Positions 34,657 through 42,734 of a stretch of DNA of 64,000 bases are shown piece after piece. A program made the position numbers and the translations under genes. Below the pieces are notes generated by a model. It worked only from the letters and a program-made list of their open reading frames with translations, did not search any database and had not been told where the DNA came from. Numbering within the stretch: position 1 is the stretch's first letter; each line of letters begins with the position of its first letter. The stretch comes from an uncultured Verrucomicrobia subdivision 3 bacterium (GTDB lineage: Bacteria > Verrucomicrobiota > Verrucomicrobiia > Limisphaerales > UBA11358): the NCBI GenBank assembly GCA_903835255.1, contig CAILMI010000014.1, positions 38,955 to 102,954 of the forward strand, in the 5' to 3' direction.

Positions 34657-35235
34657 CTAGCGCATTTCCATTGGCAGGGGGCGTCGGGACCACAGGTCAG
34701 CATTGCGGATGAAAATCATTACCAGGGAGAGACAGCCCGAACCCACTGCGAGCAGGAGGAATATTTGGGCCGCTGGGAAAGCTATTCCCGCCAGGTTTTC
34801 CCATCCTAATCCCGCCAGAACGGCCCCGATAGAAATCAATTGAAACAGGGTTTTGACCTTGCTCAACTGGTCTGTCCGGAGCAGCACGCCGGCGCACGGC
34901 GCCAGGCTGCGAAATCCCTGAACGGCGAATTCGCGGGCGATCAGCGGCAATACCAGCCACAGCGAAACCCAGTCGGGATAGCGGCAGGCTAGAAATACCA
35001 GCAGCAGTATGCAGGTGATCTTATCGGTCAGCGGATCCAGAAAGGCGCCCGCGGGACTGGTGCAGTTCCAGCGCCGCGCTACCCATCCATCCGCCGCATC
35101 CAAAAGAGCCGCGATCCCAAAAAGGGCGAACGCCCCTTGGAACGAGCGCTCCCCGGGGGAGAGCGCCAGCAGGAGCAGGATGGGCAAAAGCAATGCGAGG
35201 CGGAACAGGGTGATGAGGTTGGGAATCTGTTTCAT
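34657..35235 (-). CDS. pgsA: CDP-alcohol phosphatidyltransferase (PgsA-like), copy 1
   Basis: 192 residues from the ATG at 35235; two ATGs up to 30 bp upstream would extend it. Five or six hydrophobic segments and the family signature DAADGWVARRWN...GAFLDPLTDKI (D-x2-DG-x2-AR-x8-G-x3-D-x3-D). It transfers a phosphatidyl group from CDP-diacylglycerol to glycerol-3-phosphate or another alcohol in the membrane. A second gene of this family lies at 45.9 kb. Confidence 0.85.
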   Translation of the reverse strand: MKQIPNLITLFRLALLLPILLLLALSPGERSFQGAFALFGIAALLDAADGWVARRWNCTSPAGAFLDPLTDKITCILLLVFLACRYPDWVSLWLVLPLIAREFAVQGFRSLAPCAGVLLRTDQLSKVKTLFQLISIGAVLAGLGWENLAGIAFPAAQIFLLLAVGSGCLSLVMIFIRNADLWSRRPLPMEMR

Positions 35236-35325
35236 GAGAAACAGCATCGGATGCGCCCGCCTCATTTTGCGAGCAAAAACGATTGGGAAAAAGCCGCGGG
35301 GCCCGCTGCTGGACGGTGGTCTGAA

Positions 35326-35517
35326 TCAAGTCGACAGGAATATCCGTGTGGCGATCTCCTGCTTGCGGCAGCGAATGCTCTCGTGCTCATTTTGTTCCAG
35401 CCCGCTCTTGGACGCCACCGCCTTCAATTCCTGGTCGCGGGCATCGAGCGCGCCGAACTCATGCTTCAGCTGAACGATTTCCGGGGAGTCGGTGAGGCAG
35501 ATAGGAGAGTCTGTCAT
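35326..35517 (-). CDS. Small hypothetical protein
   Basis: 63 residues, acidic at the start and charged throughout (VQLKHEFGALDARDQELKAVA), predicted coiled coil, with a C-terminal KQEIATRIF helix. No domain recognised. It is upstream of pgsA on the same strand with about a 90-bp gap. No strong ribosome-binding site. It could be a chance frame, though composition looks protein-like. Confidence 0.4.
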   Translation of the reverse strand: MTDSPICLTDSPEIVQLKHEFGALDARDQELKAVASKSGLEQNEHESIRCRKQEIATRIFLST

Positions 35518-36070
35518 AGAAGGCCTATGGGTTTTCTAGGGATGGGGCGCAAAAGAGGTCTCGCCTCGGGAATAAGGGTCCTGAAATAAAAAGTCACGCC
35601 GATGCGCTCTCCTCCTAGGTTTTTTTTTACGTTTTCCAGCCGCCCGGGTGTCGGGCTGGGGCGGGGGAAAGACCCTTGAGCCGTGACTGACTCGATTTTA
35701 AGCGCGCGGGCGACCCTTGGACGGAACGAAAACATGGGGCAAGGAAACACCAAGTTGAATTCAAAACAATAGGGGGAATGACTCATTCCCCGTGGGGGTT
35801 TTATTTATTGCCCCCCAATCGGCCGCCAAAAACATTTTGGAAAGCGCGCCGGTCTGAAGCGCCCCTTGGCCCCTTGGCGGTTCATTTGGACTTCAGGGTT
35901 CAGCTCAATTGGCAGAGGGTGGGTCGGTTCACGCCGATCCGTCGGGCCGAAAACCATGGCTCAACGTCGGCCGAAGGTCTAGCGCTGCCTTTTTCAGACC
36001 GGCTCTCAGCGAATTGAGACCCCCCCCTCTTGTAGGACTCAAAATGAAACAGATCAATCGCCGTTGCCTT
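35518..36070. other. Intergenic stretch, no gene seen
   Basis: About 550 bp between the small gene and the BMC operon terminator. It has a perfect short palindrome GGGGAATGACTCATTCCCC (near 35772-35791) and a GCTCAATTGGCAGAG stretch near 35910 that looks like a tRNA D arm but has no matching anticodon or acceptor arms. No convincing open frame on either strand. Confidence 0.5.
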
Positions 36071-36102
36071 GAAAAAAAGCCGCCGTAATGAAGGACGGCG
36101 GG
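36071..36102 (-). terminator. Intrinsic terminator of the BMC operon
   Basis: GCCGCCG (36079-36085) pairs with CGGCGGG (36096-36102); on the minus strand seven T follow the stem (36072-36078). It is about 70 bp after the aldolase stop. Confidence 0.8.
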
Positions 36103-36173
36103 TGCTGTAAAGTTTTTTTATTTTTTCGGCGGCGCCGTTGCCATGGATGGCGATATGGGAGCCGCTCGGGCAA

Positions 36174-37238
36174 CTACTTCATCTGCGCCAGGATCTGGTC
36201 GGTGATGGCTTTGACCGCCGCCTCGGCCTCCGGGTCGAGGCCGATGGACGGGGAGCCCGATTCCGTCGTCGGGCTGGTAGCGCCGGGGCGCCACTCGCCG
36301 CTGTCGCACAGTTCGCATTCCTTCATGCCGATGCGCGGGTCCACGAATCCGAGGCTCTGCTTGATGTTAAGCAGTTCTTTCATCTGGGGCCCGGTGAAGG
36401 TGTTGATGGGCTTGCCGAGCTGGCCGGCGACCACGATGGTGCGGCAGTAGGCCTCGATGATCTCCATGCGCCAGTAGGCTTCCTCGATGTTGTTATGGCT
36501 CCAGGTCACGACGCCATGATTGGCCATGAGGATGGTGTTGTATTCATCGGTCAGGTCGGCGACCAGCTTGCCCATATCCGGCGATCCCGGAGTGCGATAG
36601 GGGGCCACGCCGACGGAGCAGAACACTTCATATTCCGGCAGCATGCATGTGGGCGGCGCAATGCCCGCCACCGCAAACGCCGTGGCGTAGGGCGGATGAC
36701 AATGGCAGGTGGCAAACGCCTTCGGCTGCTTTTTCATCATCTGCAGATGCATCAGAATTTCGCTGGTGCGCTTCTTCGTGCCGCACAGCTGATTGCCCTC
36801 GAAATCCACCAGGCACATGTCGGACGGCTTGAGCGATCCCTTGCTGACCAGGGTGGGCGTGCAGAGGGCGATGTCCTCGCCGACGCGGATGGCCATGTTG
36901 CCCCCGTTGCCGTCCACATAGGCGCGCTTCCAGAGGCGATGGCCCATCTCGCAAATCTGTTCCTTGAGGCTGTTGGCGTAGGGAGAGTTGAAGAAGGCTT
37001 CGAGCTCCGACTTGGGTGACTTGGAATTCAACTTTTTGGCGGGCGGCGCCAGAGTTTCGCTAGCGGCCTTGACTGCGGGGGCGGAGGCCGCGGCGGCAAT
37101 CGCCTTCGCGCCGCTAGCCTCCAGGTCCTGCAACAGCTCGCGCGCCGAGGGCGTCAGGATGGCGTCGTCGGGAATGGTGGCCGCCTGACCGTTGCGGGTC
37201 ATGTCTTGAATATCACGGACGCTGATCACTCGACTCAT
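36174..37238 (-). CDS. Class II aldolase of the BMC (fuculose/rhamnulose-1-phosphate type)
   Basis: 354 residues, longer than the ~215 of FucA. The aldolase/adducin domain spans about 80-310 with zinc ligands in CHCHPPYATA and ANHGVVTWSH and a glutamate in PEYEVFC. It should split fuculose- or rhamnulose-1-phosphate into dihydroxyacetone phosphate and lactaldehyde, the BMC substrate. Two extra parts stand out: a ~75-residue N-terminus (a helix RVISVRDIQDMTRNG, a LTPSARELLQDL helix, then an Ala/Pro/Lys linker) and a Gly/Pro/Ser tail ending in another helix (AEAAVKAITDQILAQM). Terminal helices joined by linkers are how BMC cargo is usually targeted. Last gene of the operon. Confidence 0.88.
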   Translation of the reverse strand: MSRVISVRDIQDMTRNGQAATIPDDAILTPSARELLQDLEASGAKAIAAAASAPAVKAASETLAPPAKKLNSKSPKSELEAFFNSPYANSLKEQICEMGHRLWKRAYVDGNGGNMAIRVGEDIALCTPTLVSKGSLKPSDMCLVDFEGNQLCGTKKRTSEILMHLQMMKKQPKAFATCHCHPPYATAFAVAGIAPPTCMLPEYEVFCSVGVAPYRTPGSPDMGKLVADLTDEYNTILMANHGVVTWSHNNIEEAYWRMEIIEAYCRTIVVAGQLGKPINTFTGPQMKELLNIKQSLGFVDPRIGMKECELCDSGEWRPGATSPTTESGSPSIGLDPEAEAAVKAITDQILAQMK

Positions 37239-37321
37239 AATTTTATTTTATTGGGGCCGCCCTGTTAGCGCCGGTCCTTGCGGGCCGTCACCTGCGGCGG
37301 TCATAGACCGCCGCTACAGAC

Positions 37322-37627
37322 TCAGCCTTTCCACGGGTTGTAAAACATTTCATCCACTAGCGCCGCGTTGATGGCGTCGATGGGCGGATACACTTCAAAC
37401 GGCTGGGCGGCTTCGCGGCCTTCCTCGTACCCGATCACATCGCCCACGCCGCCGCCGAGGTCGTCATAGACCACCAGGCTCGGGTCGGTGCCCATCCGCG
37501 CGGGGCCCTGGAGGCCGGCGGCGAACTGGTCGCGGCTCAGCGGGCTCACGACCAGAAAGCGCGCGCCCTTGAGCATCTCCAGCGATTTGCTCAGGGTCAC
37601 GCGGCCGATGACGGTTCCCAGTTTCAA
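37322..37627 (-). CDS. BMC pentamer shell protein (EutN/CcmL family), copy c
   Basis: 101 residues. Starts MKLGTVIGRVTLSKSLEMLKG, the EutN/CcmL N-terminal strand pair, with DDLGGGVGDVIGYEEGREA in place of the usual AGxGxxVL loop. Five copies cap each vertex of the shell. Three bp after the previous pentamer gene. It is the most divergent of the three pentamers here, with a longer C-terminal tail (VDEMFYNPWKG). Confidence 0.9.
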   Translation of the reverse strand: MKLGTVIGRVTLSKSLEMLKGARFLVVSPLSRDQFAAGLQGPARMGTDPSLVVYDDLGGGVGDVIGYEEGREAAQPFEVYPPIDAINAALVDEMFYNPWKG

Positions 37628-37630
37628 TTT

Positions 37631-37909
37631 TTAAATTCTTTTGCCCGGCTCGGATTCATCCACGATGCCGGCGATCAGCCAGCGGACCGGGCTTTTCTCC
37701 ACGCCCACGGCCTTGCGCGCGGCGCCTCCGTCCGAGGAGAGGATCACCTGCTGGTGCATGCCTGCCCCGTGCGAATCAATAGCAATCACCGGCGAGCCTT
37801 CGGGCTGGCCCGCGCTGCTGATGGGCTGGCAGATCACCAGGCGCCAGGCTTCGAGACTCGGATGTTTCCGGGTCGCCACCAAGTTGCCTTCGACGCGCGC
37901 CAGGAGCAT
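37631..37909 (-). CDS. BMC pentamer shell protein (EutN/CcmL family), copy b
   Basis: 92 residues. MLLARVEGNLVATRKHPSLE and VIAIDSHGAGMHQQVILSSDGGAARKAVG follow the CcmL fold (AxGxxVLxxxGxxAR). It forms pentamers at shell vertices. The start is 3 bp after the aldehyde dehydrogenase stop, so translation is probably coupled. Confidence 0.92.
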   Translation of the reverse strand: MLLARVEGNLVATRKHPSLEAWRLVICQPISSAGQPEGSPVIAIDSHGAGMHQQVILSSDGGAARKAVGVEKSPVRWLIAGIVDESEPGKRI

Positions 37910-37912
37910 GGC

Positions 37913-39418
37913 TCAGTAAATCCGAAGGTTATCCACCATCACGCAGCGGCGGACGCGCGTGAAGGTTCGGGGATTGGTGATGCCTTCGCCAGTGGGCGTG
38001 GCGATCGAGAAACTGAGGTAGCCTTCGCCTCCCAGGCCCAGGCCGGCGGGCGACGGGCCGTTTTTCACAAAGAGCGTGGTGTCCAGCGCGCGCGCCATGG
38101 CGGTGATGTTTTCCACATCGTGGGAATGAATGATGGCGGTGTGCTTGTAGTTGTGCTCGGACTGGAGCGAGCGCTGGATGCCTTCCTCGACGCTTTTCAC
38201 GCGCACGATCGGAATCATGGGCATCATCTGCTCCTCTTGCACGAAGGGATGCTGGGCATCGGTTTCGCCGAAGAGCAGCTGGGTTCCAGCCGGCAGGTTG
38301 ATGCCGGCCGCCTGGGCGAGCACCGAGGGATCTTTGCCGATAAAATCTTTGTTGGTCGAGGCGTGGGCGCAGCCGCCGCCCTGGCCTTCTTTGAAGGTGA
38401 ATGCCGCCTTTGTGAGGTTTTCCAATTGCGCGGGATTCAGCTTTACCGCGCCGTTTTCAGACATCTTCTGCATCAGGCGGTCAGCGACCTGTTCCAGAAC
38501 GAACACCTGTTTTTCGCCGATGCACAGAAGATTGTTATCGAAGGCCGCGCCGGAAATGATCGCCTTTGCCGCGCGGGTCGTGCAGCAGGTGTCATCGACG
38601 AACACCGGGGGATTGCCGGGGCCGGCGCAGATGGCGCGCTTGCCCGTCAGCATGGCGGCTTTCACGACCATCGGCCCGCCGGTGACCAGCAGCAGGCGGG
38701 TGTGCTCGTTTTTGCACAGGGCATTGAAAGAATCGAGCGTGGGCTTTTCGATGATGCAGACGGCATTCTCAATGCCGGTCTCCCGATAAATCGCCTCGTT
38801 GTAGGTGCGCACGGCGATGGCCGCGCAGCGCGCGGCGCTCGGGTGGGCGTTGAACACCACAGAATTTCCGGCGGCGCAAATATTGACGATGTTGCCGCTC
38901 AGGGTGGGAATGGAATGCGTGCTGGGTGTGATCGCGCCGACGACGCCGAACGGCGTGTATTCCTCGAGGGTGATGCCGTGATCGCCGCTGCGGGCGTCCG
39001 GGCGGATCCAGTCCACGCCGGGGACGAGTTTAATCAGCCCCAGTTTGGCGATCTTGTGATCGAGCCGGCCGATTTTGGTCTCTTCGAATTCAATCTTGCC
39101 CCAGGCTTCCGCGTTTTTCTCGGCGAGCGCCTTGACGATTTCCTCAATCTTGCGGCGCGCGGCAATGCCTTGTTCCTTCAATTGCAGGAAGGATTCCTGC
39201 GCCGCCGCACAGGCTTCTTCTGCCGTGGCAAAAACACCGAACTTCCCGCGCAGCGCCGGAGCCGCGGAAACCTTTCGGGCGACACCGCAGGATTCCTTCG
39301 CGGGCGCGGGGGCTACGGGGGAAGGAGAAGGGGAGTGAGCTAGGGGAGCGCCCCCGCTCAGACGGCCCATGACCTCGGTTACCACATCCCGGATTAAAGT
39401 TTCGTTTACGGCACTCAT
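37913..39418 (-). CDS. CoA-acylating aldehyde dehydrogenase of the BMC (PduP/EutE-like)
   Basis: 501 residues. An N-terminal targeting helix (ETLIRDVVTEVMGRL, about 6-20) is joined by a Pro/Ala/Ser linker to the catalytic domain, a standard BMC encapsulation peptide. The active-site cysteine lies in FDNNLLCIGEKQV; TPFGVVGAITPSTHS and NPPVFVDDT are also PduP-like. It oxidises lactaldehyde (or propionaldehyde) to the acyl-CoA with NAD+ inside the shell. It lies between pentamer genes with gaps under 10 bp. Confidence 0.93.
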   Translation of the reverse strand: MSAVNETLIRDVVTEVMGRLSGGAPLAHSPSPSPVAPAPAKESCGVARKVSAAPALRGKFGVFATAEEACAAAQESFLQLKEQGIAARRKIEEIVKALAEKNAEAWGKIEFEETKIGRLDHKIAKLGLIKLVPGVDWIRPDARSGDHGITLEEYTPFGVVGAITPSTHSIPTLSGNIVNICAAGNSVVFNAHPSAARCAAIAVRTYNEAIYRETGIENAVCIIEKPTLDSFNALCKNEHTRLLLVTGGPMVVKAAMLTGKRAICAGPGNPPVFVDDTCCTTRAAKAIISGAAFDNNLLCIGEKQVFVLEQVADRLMQKMSENGAVKLNPAQLENLTKAAFTFKEGQGGGCAHASTNKDFIGKDPSVLAQAAGINLPAGTQLLFGETDAQHPFVQEEQMMPMIPIVRVKSVEEGIQRSLQSEHNYKHTAIIHSHDVENITAMARALDTTLFVKNGPSPAGLGLGGEGYLSFSIATPTGEGITNPRTFTRVRRCVMVDNLRIY

Positions 39419-39425
39419 GGTTCAA

Positions 39426-39740
39426 TCACGGCACTTTGGCGCTGAAAATTTCTTTCCCGAACACATCCACGCTGTCCACCAAGCCGATGACGACGGCGTC
39501 CACGGGCGCGTCTTTCATGCCGGGGGCGAGGCGGGCGGAGCTGCCCTGGCAGAACAGCACCAGTTCGCCCTCGCCCGCGCCGAGCGCGTCCACAGCCACA
39601 ATCGTGTTGGCGCCGGGGCGAAAGGCAGTGGGATTTTTTTCGTCCACCAGCTGCGGCCGGAGCAGCAGCAGTTTGCGGCCCGAGAGATTCGGGTCTTTCT
39701 TGGTGGCGACCACCTGGCCTTCGACTTTGGCGAGGAACAT
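39426..39740 (-). CDS. BMC pentamer shell protein (EutN/CcmL family), copy a
   Basis: 104 residues. MFLAKVEGQVVATKKDPNLSGRKLL, then VAVDALGAGEGELVLFCQGSSARLAPG, the canonical CcmL/EutN pentamer pattern. A vertex protein. Ends 7 bp before the aldehyde dehydrogenase start. Confidence 0.93.
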   Translation of the reverse strand: MFLAKVEGQVVATKKDPNLSGRKLLLLRPQLVDEKNPTAFRPGANTIVAVDALGAGEGELVLFCQGSSARLAPGMKDAPVDAVVIGLVDSVDVFGKEIFSAKVP

Positions 39741-39811
39741 AGTTTTTTAATGGGGACGCCGCGGGCGCGTCCGGGGTTATCCGCTGGTGCGGCAGCGCCG
39801 CTCCGTCGGGA

Positions 39812-40096
39812 TTATTTCTTCTTGGGCAGCACCGCTTCCACGTCGTTGTGGGGGCGGGCGATGACGTGGACGCTGACGATTTCGCCTTTGATGGCTTTGA
39901 TGGCCTGCGCGCCGGCATCGGTGGCGGCCTTGACAGCGGCGACGTCGCCGACGACGCACGCGGTGACCAGGGCGTTGCCGACCTGGGTCATCGGTCCGAC
40001 GAGTTCCACGTTGGCGGCTTTGAGCATGGCGTCCGTTCCCTCGACGAGGGCGACGAGTCCGCGGGTTTCAATGAGTCCGATTGCTTGATGTGACAT
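39812..40096 (-). CDS. BMC-H hexamer shell protein, copy 1
   Basis: 94 residues, single BMC domain: [50 protein letters not shown]. Hexamers tile the facets. The pore-loop segment reads QVGNA rather than the KxGSG type of PduA and of copy 2, so its pore should differ in charge and size. Sits 35 bp after the acetate kinase stop. Confidence 0.95.
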   Translation of the reverse strand: MSHQAIGLIETRGLVALVEGTDAMLKAANVELVGPMTQVGNALVTACVVGDVAAVKAATDAGAQAIKAIKGEIVSVHVIARPHNDVEAVLPKKK

Positions 40097-40131
40097 AATG
40101 ATGGTTGGTTGATGGTTGGGATCCCGAAAAA

Positions 40132-41322
40132 TCAGTTCTTCAAATTATCCAGATATCGTTTGGCCTCACGCGCGACGACCAGCTCCTCGTTGGCGGGGAT
40201 GACGAAAATCTTGACCGCAGACGCCGGCGAGCTGAGGTCGGCCTCGGTGGCGCGGGTGGAAGTGTTTTTATCCGCGTCGATGCGGATGCCAAGGTTTTCC
40301 AGGTTGGCGCAGATGGCGGCGCGCAGTTCTGCGCGGTTCTCGCCGGAGCCCGCGGTGAACACGATGGCGTCGGCGCCGTTCATCTGTAAAAAATAGCTGC
40401 CAATCCAGTGCCGCGCGCTGGCGACGAAAACATCCAGAGCCATGCGGGCACTCGGGTTTCCGCTGTCCGCAGCGGCGGTGATGTCGCGGATGTCGTTGGA
40501 GACGCCGCTGAGTCCGAGCAGCCCAGACTGGCGGGTCAATTGGGCTTGGGCCTCCTGGACGCTGAGCCCCAGCGACTTCATCGCGTAGGGCAGGGCCTCG
40601 GCGTCCAGATCGCCGACGCGGTTGTTTTGCGGCAGGCCGGACTGGGGGCTCATGCCCATGCTGGTGCCGATGGAGGCGCCGTTCAAAATTCCCGTGATGC
40701 TCGAGCTGCCGCCCAGGTGGCAGGAGATCACGCGCAGCGGCGCGCCGGAGACCGGCTGGGCGATGCCGCGGACGTATAATTGCCGTGCGCGCTCCGCAAT
40801 GTCGAGGCGCCCCAGCAATTCTGCGGAGCGCTCGGCGATAAATTTGTGGCTGGCGCCGTGAAATCCCCAGCGTCGGACGCCGATGTTTAGCCAAGCCTCC
40901 GGCACGGCATAGCGCTGGGCCGCCTCGGGCGCGAATTGGTGAAATGCCGTTTCAAAGAGCCCGAGGAGCGGCACGCCGGGCATGCGCTGAGCAAATTGGC
41001 GGATGCCGCTGATGTACGGGGGATTGTGCGCCGGGGCCAGGCCGTTGTAGTCGGTCATCGCCTGGAGCACGCCGGAATCCAGACGCACGCAGCCGGTGAC
41101 GTTTTTGGCAATAACAGTTTTGAAGCCGACGGCGCTCAATTCGTTTTCGCTCTGGATGGCGTTGGCCTGCTTCAGCTCCGCGAGGCAGTCCTCGATTGCC
41201 TTAGAATAATCGGTCACGCGCTCGTAGCCGCCCCGGTGCAGGAGGCGTTCGGCGCTGTCCGAAAAGTCGAACAGCCGCCACTTGAGCGAGGTCGAGCCGA
41301 TATTGGCGACGAGGATTTTCAC
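40132..41322 (-). CDS. Acetate kinase homologue of the BMC operon
   Basis: 396 residues. ASKHA fold: VANIGSTSLKWRLF (usual NxGSSSLK), GFHGASHKF, HLGGSSSITGI, a DIRDITA stretch, TAGSGENRAELR and the catalytic ANEELVVAREA. It would convert acyl-phosphate made by PduL to the acid with ATP gain, with propionyl- or lactyl-phosphate as likely substrate. Several loops differ from housekeeping AckA (HLGGSSS instead of HLGNG), which fits a specialised paralogue. In P. limnophilus-type BMC loci an acetate kinase has the same place. Confidence 0.88.
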   Translation of the reverse strand: MKILVANIGSTSLKWRLFDFSDSAERLLHRGGYERVTDYSKAIEDCLAELKQANAIQSENELSAVGFKTVIAKNVTGCVRLDSGVLQAMTDYNGLAPAHNPPYISGIRQFAQRMPGVPLLGLFETAFHQFAPEAAQRYAVPEAWLNIGVRRWGFHGASHKFIAERSAELLGRLDIAERARQLYVRGIAQPVSGAPLRVISCHLGGSSSITGILNGASIGTSMGMSPQSGLPQNNRVGDLDAEALPYAMKSLGLSVQEAQAQLTRQSGLLGLSGVSNDIRDITAAADSGNPSARMALDVFVASARHWIGSYFLQMNGADAIVFTAGSGENRAELRAAICANLENLGIRIDADKNTSTRATEADLSSPASAVKIFVIPANEELVVAREAKRYLDNLKN

Positions 41323-41338
41323 TGCGCGGGGCAGGGGA

Positions 41339-41617
41339 TTATTCGAGCCACTTGCCGAGTCCGCTCAATCCGTCATGCGGGCGGGGGATGACCTGGACGC
41401 TGACGACCGAGCCGACCTGCGCGGCGGCGGCGGCCCCGGCATCGGTGGCGGCCTTGACGGCGGCGACATCGCCCCGGAAGAACACGGTGACATATCCGCT
41501 GCCGACTTTTTCCCAGCCGGTGATGTGGACGTTTGCGGATTTGAGGGCGGCGTCGGCGGACTCGACCGCGGCGCAGAAGCCCTTGCATTCAATCATTCCA
41601 ACAGCTTGTTTTGACAT
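41339..41617 (-). CDS. BMC-H hexamer shell protein, copy 2
   Basis: 92 residues: [56 protein letters not shown]. The pore loop KVGSG is like PduA. Its first hydrophobic helix carries two cysteines (ECKGFCA). Begins 27 bp after BMC-H copy 3. Confidence 0.95.
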   Translation of the reverse strand: MSKQAVGMIECKGFCAAVESADAALKSANVHITGWEKVGSGYVTVFFRGDVAAVKAATDAGAAAAAQVGSVVSVQVIPRPHDGLSGLGKWLE

Positions 41618-41644
41618 ATTTGTGAGGGTTAAAATGGGAGTGGT

Positions 41645-41929
41645 TTATTTCTTGGCGGCGGTGCCGAGAAAGGCTTCCAGCAGTTCTTCGTGCGGGCGGG
41701 CGATGATGTGGGAGCTGACGAGTTCGCCCACCTTGGCCGCGGCCTTGGAGCCGGCGTCCACCGCCGCCTTGACGCTGCCGATGTCGCCCTTGGCCAGGAC
41801 GGTGATCAGCCCGCCGCCGATGGCAATGGTTTTGACCAGCGTGACGTTGGCCGCCTTGACCATGGCATCGCTCGCTTCCACGCTGCCGACATAGCCCTTG
41901 GTTTCAATCATTCCTATTGCTTCGCTCAT
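41645..41929 (-). CDS. BMC-H hexamer shell protein, copy 3
   Basis: 94 residues from the ATG at 41929 (the frame is open upstream but unconserved). MSEAIGMIETKGYVGSVEAS, TIAIGGGLITVLAKGDIGSVKAA and SSHIIARPHEELLEAFLG. The pore loop is AIGGG. First shell gene after pduL. Confidence 0.95.
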   Translation of the reverse strand: MSEAIGMIETKGYVGSVEASDAMVKAANVTLVKTIAIGGGLITVLAKGDIGSVKAAVDAGSKAAAKVGELVSSHIIARPHEELLEAFLGTAAKK

Positions 41930-41969
41930 ATTTTTATTTATTGGTTGGGGTTGAGAGTTTGTGAGAAAA

Positions 41970-42647
41970 TTAGCGGACCAGTTCCACCGGCGTGTGGGGC
42001 TGCAGGTCGCAGGCATTGCCCTCGTCGGTGTCGATGTGCACTTCCAGCTTGAAGCTTGGATCCACGCGAACCAGCATCTGATCCAGCGTGATGGCGCACG
42101 GGCCGCCGATCTTGAGCTTCATGTGGTCGCCGGCTTTGACGCCGTAAAATTCGGCATCTTTCGGATGCATGTGCGCATGGCGCTTGGCGCGAATGACGCC
42201 GTGCGGCATTTCAAAAAAACCGGCCGGCCCCATCAGCATGCATCCAGGCGTTCCCTGGATATCGCCGGAGCTGCGCAAGGGGATTTCAAAGCCCAGCGCA
42301 ATCGCGTCCGTGTAGGCCAGCTCGATTTGATTCAGATTCCGGCACGGGCCGAGAATGCGGAGATTGGAGATCACCCGGCTGCGCGGGCCGATGAGCGTGA
42401 CCGTTTCCTTCGCCGCAAACTGGCCATCCATATACAGCCACTTGTGAACGGAGAGCTTGGCCCCTTTCCCGAAAAGAGCCTCGACCGCTTCCGGAGTGAG
42501 GTGACAATGCCGCGCGCTGACATTGACGACCAGCGGGCTTTGACCGCTGGCAATGCGCGGTAACGGCTTGCCAAGCTTGGCGTAAACGGATTGTCGAACC
42601 ATATGTTCGACAACGGCGCGATGAGGTGCTGGTGCAGCGACAGCCAT
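41970..42647 (-). CDS. pduL: PduL-type phosphotransacylase
   Basis: 225 residues from the ATG at 42647; an in-frame ATG further upstream lies in the promoter region. Two beta-barrel halves with zinc ligands in SARHCHLT and KRHAHMHPKDAEFYG, and the tail VHIDTDEGNACDLQ. It exchanges CoA for phosphate on the acyl-CoA made by the aldehyde dehydrogenase, recycling CoA within the shell. The N-terminal AVVEHMVRQSVYAKLGK helix is the usual PduL targeting segment. First gene of the minus-strand operon; 87 bp separate it from the divergent regulator. Confidence 0.93.
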   Translation of the reverse strand: MAVAAPAPHRAVVEHMVRQSVYAKLGKPLPRIASGQSPLVVNVSARHCHLTPEAVEALFGKGAKLSVHKWLYMDGQFAAKETVTLIGPRSRVISNLRILGPCRNLNQIELAYTDAIALGFEIPLRSSGDIQGTPGCMLMGPAGFFEMPHGVIRAKRHAHMHPKDAEFYGVKAGDHMKLKIGGPCAITLDQMLVRVDPSFKLEVHIDTDEGNACDLQPHTPVELVR

Positions 42648-42734
42648 ATAATCTGGCACGAATTTGCCAGGATTTAGGTTCAAGTCAACATTTATCTTGC
42701 AAAATCTTTCAGAACCTTTCATATTGATGGAAGT
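42648..42734. promoter_or_regulatory. Divergent promoter/operator region of the BMC operon
   Basis: 87 bp between pduL (minus) and the DeoR gene (plus). It contains an inverted repeat AGGTTC (42676-42681) and GAACCT (42712-42717), 30 bp apart, and direct GAAAGRTT-like repeats on the minus strand. A TTGACT block on the minus strand (about 42690) could be a -35 box for the operon. The inverted repeat is a candidate DeoR operator; not proven. Confidence 0.4.

Noticed and set aside
35895..35975. tRNA-like stretch with a D-arm motif (GCTCAATTGGCAGAG) and a TTC-containing hairpin
   Set aside because: Acceptor stem and anticodon arm are missing and the T-loop is one base short, so it is not an intact tRNA; at most a fragment.
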